In this document: positions 32,946 to 42,067 of the stretch, piece by piece | Position numbering within the stretch: position 1 is the first letter of the stretch | Layout: every line of letters begins with the position of its first letter | From: Streptomyces canus | GTDB lineage: Bacteria; Actinomycetota; Actinomycetes; Streptomycetales; Streptomycetaceae | Reading direction: 5' to 3' | Assembly: GCF_030815415.1 (NCBI RefSeq) | Contig: NZ_JAUSWW010000001.1 | Span: 9,734,001-9,798,000, forward strand | Length of the DNA: 64,000 nucleotides | Made by a program: the position numbers and the translations under genes | Notes under the pieces: model-generated | Databases searched by the model: none | Told to the model about the DNA's origin: nothing | Seen by the model: the letters and a program-made list of their open reading frames with translations, nothing else

Positions 32946-33500
32946 ATGAGGATTCTGGCAGGGTTGCGCGACGCTGACCGGTCACTGACCAAGCGGACGG
33001 CCTCGGGTATCCCCCCAGGCGTCGGCAAGGTGCTGTCGGCGGTGGAGGAGACGGCCGAGAGCACGAAGCTGTGGTGTGGCGCCGCCGCCGCGATGGCGTG
33101 GCTGGGCGGGTGGCGTGGCCGTAGGGCGGCGGTGAGCGGCCTTGCCGCCCTGGCCGTGGCGCAGCTGGTCTCGAACGGCGTGTGCAAGCAGGTGGCCGGT
33201 CGGCCCCGGCCGCCGAAGGAGTGGTTCCCCCACGACGAGGTCGACGACCGCCCCGACTCCTCATCCTTCCCCTCCGGGCATACGGCCGCCGCGGTGGCGT
33301 TCACCGCCGCCGTCGCACCCACCTGGCCGGTCGCCGGCGCACTGTGCGCGGTGCCGGCCGGAATGGTGGCGCTCGAGCGGGTGCAAAGCGGCGCCCACTA
33401 CCCCAGCGACGTTGCTACCGGCGCCGTCATCGGTCTGGTCGGCGCATGGCTCACCCGCCAGGCTCCGCGCCTGATCCTGCGCCACTGGTTCCCAAGCTGA
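32946..33500 (+). CDS. PAP2-family membrane phosphatase
   Basis: A 184-residue protein with the three-part acid phosphatase signature: K-Q-V-A-G-R-P-R-P (about 78-86), S-S-F-P-S-G-H-T (about 106-113) and S-G-A-H-Y-P-S-D-V (about 148-156). Hydrophobic helices flank each part. Members dephosphorylate lipid phosphates such as undecaprenyl pyrophosphate or phosphatidic acid at the membrane. ATG 32946. Downstream of the BrkB-family gene with short spacing. Confidence 0.92.
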   Translation: MRILAGLRDADRSLTKRTASGIPPGVGKVLSAVEETAESTKLWCGAAAAMAWLGGWRGRRAAVSGLAALAVAQLVSNGVCKQVAGRPRPPKEWFPHDEVDDRPDSSSFPSGHTAAAVAFTAAVAPTWPVAGALCAVPAGMVALERVQSGAHYPSDVATGAVIGLVGAWLTRQAPRLILRHWFPS

Positions 33501-33837
33501 GGGGAGCGGCCGCCTCTGCATGATCAACAGGCCGAACATCTGACAGCGAGCAAGCAGGCCGAACAGATGCGCCTCGTCGATGACGTCGCCGTAGAACAGC
33601 ACGGTCACAGTGTTCGCTGGTTCATCGACGCGCACGAGGCCATGGCGAGGGCACTCGGATCGGCCTCGTCGCCGTCGACGCCCGCCTCCGCTGTTCGTAT
33701 GGCCCTTGCGGCCGGCTGCCCCTGCCGGGCATCGAGGAGTCCAGCGTGCCGGCGCACACCGACGCGCCTGGTCGGGGCGCTTACGCCCGGGCGAGTGATG
33801 TGTGGCCGGCGGTGGTGGCTCGGCATGGAGGTGTTGC
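33501..33837. other. Intergenic region, 337 bp, with a MITE-core fragment and a coding remnant
   Basis: Around 33765-33795 the minus strand reads GGGCGTAAGCGCCCCGA followed by C-C-A-GGCG. This closely matches the core of the MITE-like repeats at 18228 and 18818 (GGGCGTAAGCACCCCGATCC), and the A-to-G change completes the hairpin stem. At about 33500-33640 the minus strand encodes V-L-F-Y-G-D-V-I-D-E-A-H-L-F-G-L-L-A-R, resembling the C-terminal half of a small conserved actinobacterial family; no start was found. Confidence 0.4.
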
Positions 33838-34863
33838 TCAGGGTCCTGTCTTGTGCTGCCGGGGTCCGTCCTCCGCGTCTCCGTTCGGTCGGATCGGTCC
33901 GCCTCGTGGCGCATTCCCCGCGGTGAGGTGTTCGAGTACCTCGACCAGTTCCTGGCAGGCCTGTTCCACCGAGCGCCGGGTGTTGTGCTGCTCGGTGATC
34001 ACGGCGGAGAGCAGCAGCGCGGTCAGGGCCATGGCGCCGTTGAACGCCTGCAGTTTGATCATCACCTCGATGTGGTCCAGGCCGTGGAAGGGGCCGGACC
34101 CCTCCGTGGCGGCGACGGTGGCCATGATGGACGTGAAGAGCGCGCAGAGCATGCTGCCGGCCAGCTGGAAGCGCAGGGCCGTCCAGATCAGCAGAGGGTA
34201 GATGAGGAACAGCACACTGAGGCTGCTGTGGGTGACCAAAACTACGGTGGCGCAGATGATGAGGGTGAGTCCTGTGGTCTCCTGCCAACGGGTCAGGCGT
34301 GGGGGCCAGCGTGCCGCGTGGAGCACCAGCAGGAGGGGAGTGACGATCAGGACCCCCATCGCGTCGCCCACCCACCATGCCAGCCACACGGCCCAGAAGT
34401 CGTGGTCGTGGAGCCGGTCCGTGATCACGAGCATGCCGACGCCCACCGTGGCACTGATCAGCATGCCGGTCAGGGCTCCGAGGAACACCAGGGCCAGGCC
34501 GTCTCGCAGGCGGCTCAGGTCGGTACGGAAGCCCACCGCGCGCAGCATGAGGTACGCACAGATGGGCGCGGCCGTGTTGCCCACCAGGTTGGCGAGTACT
34601 TCGGGCCGCAGCGAGGTGAGGTGCATGACGACGAGCAAGCAACCGAGTGCGATGCCGGGCCAGACGCGCAGCCCGAGGATGAGCAGAGCGGCCACCGCGA
34701 CACCGGTCGGCGGCCAGATGGGGGTGAACACTGCCCCCTCGACGGTCAGATTCCGCAGGAGTCCGAGTCGTCCCGCGGCGTAGTAGCTGCCGGCGACGGC
34801 CAGTGTCTGGAGGGCGTAGACGCCGGTCCGGCGCTGATTCTCGGTACCCGCCACACAAGCCAT
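33838..34863 (-). CDS. MASE1-domain integral membrane sensor protein
   Basis: A 341-residue protein made mostly of membrane helices. Motifs typical of MASE1 are P-I-W-P-P-T-G-V-A-V-A-A-L, G-N-T-A-A-P-I-C-A-Y, W-A-V-W-L-A-W-W-V-G-D-A-M-G-V-L and Y-P-L-L-I-W-T-A-L-R-F. MASE1 is a sensory input domain usually joined to kinase, GGDEF or PP2C domains; here it ends with a short helix and a hydrophilic tail, without an output domain. The SpoIIE-type phosphatase encoded just upstream on the same strand (about 50 bp apart) may be that output. ATG 34863. Confidence 0.85.
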   Translation of the reverse strand: MACVAGTENQRRTGVYALQTLAVAGSYYAAGRLGLLRNLTVEGAVFTPIWPPTGVAVAALLILGLRVWPGIALGCLLVVMHLTSLRPEVLANLVGNTAAPICAYLMLRAVGFRTDLSRLRDGLALVFLGALTGMLISATVGVGMLVITDRLHDHDFWAVWLAWWVGDAMGVLIVTPLLLVLHAARWPPRLTRWQETTGLTLIICATVVLVTHSSLSVLFLIYPLLIWTALRFQLAGSMLCALFTSIMATVAATEGSGPFHGLDHIEVMIKLQAFNGAMALTALLLSAVITEQHNTRRSVEQACQELVEVLEHLTAGNAPRGGPIRPNGDAEDGPRQHKTGP

Positions 34864-34913
34864 GAGACACCGAGGCCGCCGTTCCGGCGAGGCGAAGGCG
34901 GCGGCGTGCCGCC

Positions 34914-35745
34914 CTACGGCTGAGGGTCGGCTCCCTCGTAGCCGAGGACCAGTACGGCGGCGTCGTCCTCGTGTCCCACTTGGTCCGCGCCCCGGATCAC
35001 GGCGGGCGGCGAGGGAGCTGGCGTCCATGCCCGCTACGGCGGCTATCCCGGCGAGTCGTACGACCTGGTCCAGGCCTTGGTCGATCTCCATGGACGGCCC
35101 CTCCACCACGCCGTCCGTGAGCAGGACGAACACGCCGCCCGTGGTGAGCCGGTAACGGGTCACGGGGTAGGTCATGCCGGCCTGGACACCCAGTGGCGGA
35201 CCGCCTTCGTCGCTGCCCACGCCGGACTTTCCGTCCGCCGTTGCCCAGACGCAGGGAATGTGCCCGGCCCGGGCGCTCTCCAGCACGCTGGTGGAGGGGT
35301 CGAGGCGCAGGAAGGTGCAGGTGGCAAACAGGTCGGAGCCGAGCGACAGCAGGAGGTCATTCGTCAGCGCGAGGAGTTCACCGGGCTCACTAGTCACGGA
35401 GGCGAGCGCGCGCAGGCCGACGCGTACCTGGCCCATGAAGGCGGCGGCCTCGATGTTGTGGCCCTGGACGTCACCGATGGACAGTCCTATCCGGCCGTCT
35501 GGCAGGTGAAAGGCGTCGTACCAGTCTCCGCCCACGTTGAGGCCGTGGTAGGCCGGTACGTAGCGCACAGCCAGGTGGTAGCCGGGCGCTGTGGGCATCT
35601 GGGCGGGCAGCATGCCGCGCTGCAGGGCAATGGCCAGCTCGACCTGGGAACGCTGCAGCTCCGCGTGCTCACGCGCCCGGGACGTCAGCGAGCTGAGTCT
35701 GGCCAGCAGTTCGTCGCCGTCGTACGCGGGGCCCTTGCGGGACAT
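34914..35745 (-). pseudogene. PP2C (SpoIIE/RsbU) phosphatase gene with a C-terminal frameshift
   Basis: ATG 35745 with CGGAG 7 bases upstream. A coiled-coil start (A-E-L-Q-R-S-Q-V-E-L-A-I-A-L-Q-R-G-M-L-P) is followed by the PP2C domain: V-G-G-D-W-Y-D-A-F, S-I-G-D-V-Q-G-H-N-I-E-A-A, A-R-A-G-H-I-P and L-T-D-G-V-V-E-G. After S-S-L-A-A the frame shifts at about 35001-35010. The proper ending (A-V-I-R-G-A-D-Q-V-G-H-E-D-D-A-A-V-L-V-L) with the last metal-binding Asp pair is one base out of frame and stops at 34914. As written, the frame reads through into the MASE1 gene. About 276 residues if restored. Confidence 0.8.
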
Positions 35746-36395
35746 GGGCCGCTCCGAAATGTCTCCAACCGTTTTCCGGATTTTAGCCCGAAATGATTCA
35801 TATCGGATGATAGCGGCGCTTCGGTGCTGCCCGGAACACCAGCCGTGGTGAGGCCGCCTCGCAGGCCGCCACCTTCGGTCCCGCCAGGCTGGGCGATCAA
35901 CGATCTCGTGTGCGCGAAGGCCTGCTGCCGGGCCTGCCCAACCGTTCACGCGATTGCCGGAGCCTGGATCGGCGCCTCGACTCCTGCCGGCCGGAACCGC
36001 ATGCGACACCGGAAGCGCAGGTCGCCGCCTGGTTCCTGGGCCTGCGCCCTCCCGTGCCCCTGCCTCTCCGGCCGTTCTGCGCGGTGCTGGCCGTGAGCGC
36101 CGTGGCGCTGCCACCGGTGGGCACGGGGAGGCCTCTAGGGCTGTCCCGGCGTCCGTTGCCGTGACGACGACATTGCCCGGGCGGTGCCGCACCTTTGCGG
36201 TCTGGGCCGTGTGCCCGTCGCGGACGAAGGCGTGCACCGCCGTGCGTCCGGCGACCGAGATGAGCACCCCCTGTCCAGGCATCGTGAAGGTCCAGGTGGT
36301 GTCTTCGGGCAGGACCGTTTCCCGCTCGGGCCCATGCGGGGAGGCGCGCTGCCCCTGCGCCCCGCCGCCGACTTGGCCAGGAAGATTCAACTCGG
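35746..36395. other. Region without an assigned gene, 650 bp, with coding-like stretch
   Basis: Between two minus-strand genes. At about 36130-36390 the minus strand has coding-like codon use (E-R-E-T-V-L-P-E-D-T-T-W-T-F-T-M-P-G, then V-L-I-S-V-A-G-R-T-A-V-H-A-F-V) directly after the stop of the 36396 gene and in a different frame. It may be a small downstream gene or a shifted remnant. The left part (35820-36000) shows nothing; an AT-rich segment at 35760-35815 is the likely PP2C promoter. Confidence 0.4.
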
Positions 36396-37952
36396 TCAGT
36401 AGCCGAGACTCGTCGTGTAGGCGCACTCGGTGTAGATGTAACCCGGCTCCAGCTTGGCGGTGTCCGAGGCCGGGGTGTTGGCGGTCCCTTCCTGGGACTT
36501 GTGGACGAAGTAGGTGGTGCCGGCGGGCAGCTGGATGGTTTTCTGCGGGTACTTCTTGCCGCTGTCGCTGCACGGTTTCGAGTCGAGCCCGAGAGAGCTG
36601 CCCAGCGCGGAATAGGTGGAGCAGCTACCGCACGCCTTGAGGGTGAAGCTCCCGGTCACCGGGCCGGTGAACATGACGGTGATCTTGTCGGGGCTGTCGT
36701 TCTTGACTGTGACGGTGATGCTGCCGCCCGAGCGGGTGGTCGGCAGACGCTTGCCGGCCGCCGGGACCGTCTGGGCGACCTCCGCGGCGATGGCCACCTT
36801 CCGGGCGAGACCCCGCTTCGGGCTGTCGGGGTTGTCCTTGATGAACGTACCCATGGTGGTGACGGCGTCGCTGAAACTGCCGTCCTTGTACTGGTCCACA
36901 CCGCAGTTGTACGTCCCTGACGCCGCGTTCCGATCCGCCCGGTCGGCGGCCTGGTCGAGAGCCTCGGTGAGTCCGGCCTCCTCGCCCGACACGCCGCGAA
37001 TCTGCGTGGACAGGGTGCCCAGGCGCTCAACGGCCGCGCAGGGATCGCTGCCGCCCACGGCCGAGACCGCCTCGCCCACCTTCGTGTCGATCGCGGGCCC
37101 CACCTTTTGCGCCTGTTCGGACTTCGGGAACGTCGTCAGCAGTTCGCCCCACTGCGCGGTCCAGGACGCGCTGTCGCCGCTCATGGACTCCGTCCCGCAC
37201 TCGTAGAGCGAGGTCGCCAGCCGGTCGTCGGGCCAGGTGGACAGGGATCCGAGTGTCTTCTGGTCCATCGTGCGCGGCACGGTACGCAGGTACTTCAACG
37301 GCGCCACAGCCCCGCAGTAGTTCTTCTTCGCGTACGCGGCGCCGACGGTGGTGTAGTAGGTCCTGAGGCGGTTCGGCACCTCGGCGGCAGCCCGTGACGT
37401 CGGATGGTCCGCGGCCAGACCGTGGTAGATGGCCAGTGCCCTGCGGTAGTCGGGTTGCGCCACGTCGAAGGCCTGCGTCCCGGTCGACTTCACCAGCTCG
37501 TCCGCTGTGGCCAGCCGGTCCAGGAGCATCTGCTGAGTGGCCTCGTCACGTGCTTCGTCGTACAGGAGGTATCCGCCGGCGGGTACGGCCAGCAACACGA
37601 CGCTGAGCACCGCCGCGACCAGCGCACTCGGCAGCCACGCCAAGCGCGTGCGCAGACCCAGCCGCGCACCGTGCAGGGCTGCCGCCACCAACAGGATCAG
37701 ATACAGGACGAGCAGGGCGCCCGGAACCCCGTTCGGATCTGCCGGCAGTGCCACGACAAGCAGGATCCCCGTAGCCACCAGGCACGCGATCATCAACCCC
37801 CAACGGCGGACGACGGCATAGCCCAGCCCAAGGCCACTGAGGTTCAAGAATCCCACGGCGAAAGCCCGCCAGGGGTCCGCCGGAGCGGGTGGCGGCGCGC
37901 TCGGCATGGGCGGAACGGCAAAGTCCGGATGTGCGTTCTGGTCCCAGGACAT
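36396..37952 (-). CDS. Large membrane-anchored protein of unknown function
   Basis: A 518-residue protein. A proline-rich cytoplasmic start (P-P-M-P-S-A-P-P-P-A-P-A-D-P-W) is followed by about four membrane helices in residues 30-135. A long extracytoplasmic part has helical TPR-like character (D-Y-R-R-A-L-A-I-Y-H-G-L-A-A-D-H-P, E-L-L-T-T-F-P-K-S-E-Q-A-Q, T-F-I-K-D-N-P-D-S-P). The C-terminal beta-rich segment has a cysteine pair A-C-G-S-C-S. ATG 37952 follows GGGGGA by 8 bases. I know no function; similar proteins occur in Streptomyces. Possible disulfides among its Cys residues fit an exported domain. Confidence 0.75.
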   Translation of the reverse strand: MSWDQNAHPDFAVPPMPSAPPPAPADPWRAFAVGFLNLSGLGLGYAVVRRWGLMIACLVATGILLVVALPADPNGVPGALLVLYLILLVAAALHGARLGLRTRLAWLPSALVAAVLSVVLLAVPAGGYLLYDEARDEATQQMLLDRLATADELVKSTGTQAFDVAQPDYRRALAIYHGLAADHPTSRAAAEVPNRLRTYYTTVGAAYAKKNYCGAVAPLKYLRTVPRTMDQKTLGSLSTWPDDRLATSLYECGTESMSGDSASWTAQWGELLTTFPKSEQAQKVGPAIDTKVGEAVSAVGGSDPCAAVERLGTLSTQIRGVSGEEAGLTEALDQAADRADRNAASGTYNCGVDQYKDGSFSDAVTTMGTFIKDNPDSPKRGLARKVAIAAEVAQTVPAAGKRLPTTRSGGSITVTVKNDSPDKITVMFTGPVTGSFTLKACGSCSTYSALGSSLGLDSKPCSDSGKKYPQKTIQLPAGTTYFVHKSQEGTANTPASDTAKLEPGYIYTECAYTTSLGY

Positions 37953-38266
37953 GACAGTTCCCCCAGTCAATCACGCCTGAATTTCCCCGAGTTGAAAGTG
38001 TACGGCCAGTTAGGGATGGGCGGCAGAGGGTGAACTGAAAGGGTGTGGTTCGGCTGGGACGGTTCCCGTTCAACAAAGCGCGTGCCGTACGAGGTCGTCG
38101 CGAGAGGACGGCGCTCCGCTGTCGCCTATGGCGGAGACACCTCAGGTGTGTAAGAAGTCGAGTTGGGAGCCGTGATTCCTTCTGTAACCTGTCGATCTAT
38201 TCGAACGCGCTGAGGGGCTGAGGGTGGACAGGGAACGCCAACAGGCTGGCATCCAACTCCCGAGAG
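37953..38266. other. Intergenic region, 314 bp
   Basis: Upstream of the membrane-protein gene, so it includes its promoter. No open frame with coding character, no hairpin with long arms and no known motif were seen. Confidence 0.35.
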
Positions 38267-38538
38267 GTCCTGGTGGGACTGGGACGTCATCACCTGGAAC
38301 GCTGGTCAGTTCCGTCTGGCGGCCGGACATGACCTCACCTACCACCATGCGCTCGTCAGCTTGGTGAGGAGCCGCCGGTTCTCTTCGCGTTCGAAGCGGA
38401 CGCGAGCGGTCGGGAGCCCGTCTCCTGCCTCATTGCCGCAGAGCGGTTCGAGGTCGTGCACGAGACCGTACTGAGGTACTGGCGGGACGACGCAGCCCCT
38501 GGTCAGCGCTTTGCTTCGTGGGTGCGGCCTCCGACGTA
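38267..38538 (+). pseudogene. Remnant of a conserved actinobacterial hypothetical gene
   Basis: One plus-strand frame reads S-W-W-D-W-D-V-I-T-W-N-A-G-Q-F-R-L-A-A-G. A neighbouring frame continues E-E-P-P-V-L-F-A-F-E-A-D-A-S-G-R-E-P-V-S and F-E-V-V-H-E-T-V-L-R-Y-W-R-D-D, ending at TAG 38536. Both stretches have coding codon use and appear to be the start and end of one protein, with internal sequence deleted and the frame shifted near 38350. Function unknown. Confidence 0.5.
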
Positions 38539-38899
38539 GCCAACGGGGCGAACTACGCGGCCACTTCAAGCGTGGCGAGAGCGGTCGGGAAGGCGGCGTG
38601 TTCGTCGAACAGAGCGCCTCACCCGCCAGGTCCAGGCGGGCGGCCCCTGAGGCTTGCACGACAGGCAGTTCTGCGAGGGCATCAGGGTCAGCGACTGCAT
38701 GCTGGCTGGCGGGCCAGGGGCCGGTGTGGTTCCAGGGCAGGGTGTGCGCGTACGCCGGGCGTGACCGATGGCGTGCAGAGGCACTTCGTCACTCGCGAGG
38801 CTGAATTGCACGTCAGGTGTGGGCGGATGGCGCATGCCGGCGGGCGAGGTAGGAGAGACAACGGGGGCGAGGTTGTTGCTGACAGCAAGGAGAGCGCAT
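38539..38899. other. Intergenic region upstream of the GH16-like gene, 361 bp
   Basis: No coding sequence was recognised. AAGGAG at 38887-38892 is the ribosome site of the next gene. No operator-like palindrome was found by eye. Confidence 0.35.
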
Positions 38900-39637
38900 G
38901 TGAGCGCCGTCGCGTTCATCGCCGATTTCGCCTCGGAACGCCAGTGGGTCGCGGGCCGGTCCTGGGCCTATCCGGACGGCGGGCCCACCAACCGGGGCGA
39001 CAACAAACTCGATCACCTCACCGAGGACCCCGCCTACTCCCGGCTGGGGACCTTCCGGGCCCGGCGCAGGGCGGACGGCCTGTGGAACACCGGATTGCTG
39101 ACCACCGAGGGGAGCGCCGAAGGGTTCATGGTGCGCACCGGGGACCGTCTGGAGGCCACTGTACGACTGCCCACCCGGCTGGGTGCCTGGCCCGCGATCT
39201 GGACCTGGCGGGACGGCGGCAACGAGGTCGACGTCTTCGAGTACCACCCCGACAACCCCGACCTCCTGGAGCTGACCAACCATGTACGGCAGGGCCAGAG
39301 TTACGTCAGCGATGACGCGGTGCGCCCGGGGGCGGCCCTCGAGCTGGGCGTGACGTTCGGCAGACACAGTGTGGTGTGGACCCTCAACGGTGAGGAGATC
39401 TTCGCCGACGGGCGGGGTGTGGGGTCCGACTGGCGGGCCTACCTCATCGTCAACCTGTCCGTATGCGCCGGCCGTTACCACCCCGCTCCCGAACCCGACG
39501 TCACCGAGATGTCGTACGAGGTCCCCAGTCTCGTGGTCACCCGGCCGTCCGAGGGCCAGCTGAGGGACGCCACGGCCGGAGGCGACCGGCCCGAGGGCGG
39601 ACCGGCGGAGGAAGCCGCGCCCGCTGAACCCAGTTGA
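38900..39637 (+). CDS. Glycoside hydrolase family 16-like protein (beta-glucanase fold), apparently cytoplasmic
   Basis: A 245-residue protein. The GH16 catalytic signature E-x-D-x-x-E is present as N-E-V-D-V-F-E-Y-H (about 108-116), preceded by the aromatic strand G-A-W-P-A-I-W-T-W-R. A-G-R-Y-H-P-A-P-E-P near the end matches the last strands of the jelly roll. GH16 enzymes cut beta-1,3 or beta-1,3-1,4 glucans and galactans. GTG 38900 has AAGGAG 7 bases upstream. There is no signal peptide, unusual for a glucanase, so it may act inside the cell or leave by another route. The acidic C-terminal tail is not part of the domain. Confidence 0.75.
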   Translation: MSAVAFIADFASERQWVAGRSWAYPDGGPTNRGDNKLDHLTEDPAYSRLGTFRARRRADGLWNTGLLTTEGSAEGFMVRTGDRLEATVRLPTRLGAWPAIWTWRDGGNEVDVFEYHPDNPDLLELTNHVRQGQSYVSDDAVRPGAALELGVTFGRHSVVWTLNGEEIFADGRGVGSDWRAYLIVNLSVCAGRYHPAPEPDVTEMSYEVPSLVVTRPSEGQLRDATAGGDRPEGGPAEEAAPAEPS

Positions 39638-39695
39638 CGACCGTGCACGAAGCTCGCTGCAGGTACCGGATGACGTCCCGCTGCCGGGCCATGAC

Positions 39696-39905
39696 GTGAC
39701 CGCACTTGCCACGTCAGCAACCGTCACGCTCGCCTCGGTCCGCAAACGAGCCGCCGATGCGGCCTTCGAGTTGGACAGCACCCTGTGGAGCAAGGGCCTG
39801 CGGCTGCTACGCAGGATCGGCACGCTGATGTCGCAGGGCCTGGCGATATACAGGGAAAATCCAGGAGAGCGGACGGCGGCGCGCTGCTACGGTCGGGCGC
39901 TATGA
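39696..39905 (+). CDS. Possible small protein (69 aa), weakly supported
   Basis: An open frame from GTG 39696 whose stop overlaps the next gene's ATG in ATGA, hinting at translational coupling. The product is basic and helical (A-S-V-R-K-R-A-A-D-A-A-F-E-L-D-S, then L-R-L-L-R-R-I-G-T-L). No ribosome site and no recognised relative, so this may be chance. Confidence 0.25.
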   Translation: MTALATSATVTLASVRKRAADAAFELDSTLWSKGLRLLRRIGTLMSQGLAIYRENPGERTAARCYGRAL

Positions 39906-40405
39906 GCTGGCTCCCCGATGACTTCATCCACCCCGTCCTGGTACCGCTGCCCGGCAGCGGTCATCACCTGCGGCCGATCCGGGAGGCGGACACCCCGCTC
40001 GACTATCCGGCTGTGATGGGTTCGCGCGAGCGGCTGTGGACCATCTTCGGCCCAGCCTGGGGCTGGCCCGCGGCCACCATGACCTACGAGGCCGACCAGG
40101 CCGACCTGTTGCGGCACGAGAAGGAGATCGCCGCACACCAGTCGTTCAACTACGCGCTGTTCGACGCGGCGGAGACAGCTCTGCTCGGCTGCGTCTACAT
40201 CGACCCACCGGAGAGGGCCGGCGCGGACGGCGAGATCTCCTGGTGGGTGGTGGACGAGCTGGTGGGCAGCAAGGTCGAGCAGGCCCTCGACGAGCTGGTG
40301 CCGCAGTGGATCGCCGCCGACTGGCCGTTCGAGCAGCCGCGCTTCCTCGGTCGCGAAATCTCCTGGTCGGACTGGCTCGCCCTGCCGGAGCACCCCGACG
40401 CGTAA
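39902..40405 (+). CDS. GNAT-family N-acetyltransferase-like protein
   Basis: A 167-residue protein similar to a subgroup of Streptomyces GNAT proteins: H-H-L-R-P-I-R-E-A-D at the start, S-R-E-R-L-W-T-I-F-G-P-A-W-G-W-P, F-N-Y-A-L-F-D, L-L-G-C-V-Y-I-D-P-P and the late S-W-W-V-V-D-E-L-V-G-S. The usual acetyl-CoA loop R/Q-x-x-G-x-G/A is not obvious, so catalysis is uncertain; such proteins may be degenerate acetyltransferases. ATG 39902; the open frame extends upstream without support. Confidence 0.7.
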   Translation: MSWLPDDFIHPVLVPLPGSGHHLRPIREADTPLDYPAVMGSRERLWTIFGPAWGWPAATMTYEADQADLLRHEKEIAAHQSFNYALFDAAETALLGCVYIDPPERAGADGEISWWVVDELVGSKVEQALDELVPQWIAADWPFEQPRFLGREISWSDWLALPEHPDA

Positions 40406-41114
40406 GTAGCTTTTGTCGTGATGCTCCGGGGACTTGGTGCTCGAGCGGGCGTCTCGATTGGCTGGTCGTCGGGTGCTCAGCGCATGCGAGGAGGGACTCC
40501 TGGACAGCTCGCTGGTCTCCAATCACCGAGCACCAGGAAGCCCTGGTGTCGGAGGCTTGCGTGCCGATGCCCGTGCAGTCCACCGCGAGTACCGGGGAGT
40601 GCAACTGTCTGGCCCACGGGTTCGGAAACGCTGCCGACAATCGCCTGCGAGAGCGTCGGTATCCGAGCGACATCACTGCCAGCGCGTACGGCGCGGAGCG
40701 CAGGAATGCCGCCGCCTCGGCGCTGGACTCGAACAGGCAGTCGAGGGAGAACAGCACCCGGTCGACACCGACCGGCTGTGAACGACCGGCAGCCCGCATA
40801 GCCCGCCTTCTCTGCACAGTCCAGACATGATCCCGAAAGCAGGGCGTTCGCGGAGTACGGCGACATCGACGTACTGAACGTGGTTATGGGTTGCTGCACG
40901 ACAGGTCCTGGGCGAGGTTCCCGTCGGGCCAGGGCAGCGGCCTCGCCGGGGTCGTCGAGCCGGGGCCACCGTCATCGGCCTGGCGAGCGCCACCACGCAT
41001 GGCTTGCCCGGCACGGAGTCGTTCCGCTGGCCTACGGCAAAGGCGTCGGCGAAGGCATCCGCTGGGGCGGACGCCCCCTCGCCGTCGCAGCCTGAACTCG
41101 AGTGGGCCTTCGCA
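40406..41114. other. Region without a complete gene, 709 bp
   Basis: Apart from an amidohydrolase remnant (40655-40785, listed separately) nothing complete is visible. A short plus-strand frame ending at 41094 (V-V-P-L-A-Y-G-K-G-V-G-E-G-I-R-W-G-G) has coding-like codon use but no start or known relative. Confidence 0.35.
40655..40785 (-). pseudogene. Fragment of an amidohydrolase (ACMSD-like) gene
   Basis: Minus-strand residues V-G-V-D-R-V-L-F-S-L-D-C-L-F-E-S-S-A-E-A match the C-terminal motif of amidohydrolase_2 enzymes (D-R-V-L-F-S-x-D-Y-P-F-E-x-x-x-E-A). A-A-F-L-R-S-A-P follows, and D-V-A-R-I then occurs one frame over. The Asp of this motif is a metal ligand in intact enzymes. The rest of the gene is missing. 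Confidence 0.5.
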
Positions 41115-41738
41115 TCACCTTCGCCAGAACAGGTGATGCGTCACGCCGCTCGGGCTGGGCACGACCTCCAGGTGGAACCGGTCGAGCAGTTCATCGGGGG
41201 AGTCCCACAGGCGTAGTCCGGACCCGAGCCTTACCGGCGAGACCGCCACATGCATGGTGTCGACGAGGTCAGCATCAAGGAACTGCCGGATGGTGGTGAC
41301 CCCGCCGCCGAGTCGGACGTCCTTGCCCTGCGCCGCTTCCCGCGCCCGTGTGAGGACCGTGGCCGGGTCGCCGTCGACGAAGTGGAACGTGGTGTCGGAG
41401 AGCGTGAACGACGGACGCTTGTGGTGAGTCATGACGAACACCGGGGTGCGGAACGGGGGCTCCTCCCCCCACCAGCCGCGCCACTCATGGTCATTCCAGG
41501 GCCCGCGCTGGGGCCCGAACTTGTTGCGGCCCATGATCTCGACACCGATGTCGCGTGCGAAGTCTCGCGTGAAGTAGTCGTCGAGGCCCCGGCTCCCCCC
41601 GGCATCCGTGCGCATGGGCCAGCTCGCCGTGGCTCCGGCCCAGGCGAACAGCCTCTCGGGATGGTCGAGGCCGAACGGCCGCTCGAGACTCTGGTGCTCA
41701 CCGGCACCGATTCCGTCACTCGAGACGTTGAAGTTCAT
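41115..41738 (-). CDS. Dihydrofolate reductase-family (RibD C-terminal-like) protein
   Basis: A 207-residue protein. The N-terminal strand M-N-F-N-V-S-S-D-G, V-E-I-M-G-R-N-K-F-G-P and F-V-M-T-H-H-K-R-P-S-F are the family core, and R-L-G-G-G-V-T-T-I-R-Q-F-L-D-A-D-L-V is the NADPH-binding G-G motif. It ends with V-S-P-V-R-L-G-S-G-L-R-L-W. These proteins resemble the reductase domain of riboflavin biosynthesis enzymes but most have unknown substrates. ATG 41738 is the likely start; the frame is open to 41789. Confidence 0.87.
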   Translation of the reverse strand: MNFNVSSDGIGAGEHQSLERPFGLDHPERLFAWAGATASWPMRTDAGGSRGLDDYFTRDFARDIGVEIMGRNKFGPQRGPWNDHEWRGWWGEEPPFRTPVFVMTHHKRPSFTLSDTTFHFVDGDPATVLTRAREAAQGKDVRLGGGVTTIRQFLDADLVDTMHVAVSPVRLGSGLRLWDSPDELLDRFHLEVVPSPSGVTHHLFWRR

Positions 41739-42067
41739 GACTCTCAGCAGTTGATCCACGTGTTTCCTCGTCAGGTCCTGTCGCATCATCGTGTGGCGGG
41801 GCGCCGCACATCATGACGTCGAACGGGACATGGCCGGATCGACAGCAGCCCGCAACTTTTTCCAAGGCCCGTCAGGAAGCGGCCTCGTTGGCGGTCTCAC
41901 TGTGCTGGCGACGTGCGAAGTCACATCAAGATCCACTCATTGTCCCTGTGGCGCGTATCTCGGTTGGACCCCTTGGATGCGGTGGACCGCCGCGGGTCGC
42001 GAGGATCACGGCAGGGGCTCCGTCGGCCCGATGCGGAACAGGCCTGGCGCCAGGCTGTTTGCCTGGG

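Noticed and set aside
33838..36573. One 911-residue minus-strand protein.
   Set aside because: It combines upstream sequence of uncertain status, a PP2C domain and a MASE1 protein. Internal starts with ribosome sites and the conserved out-of-frame PP2C ending show two genes and a frameshift.
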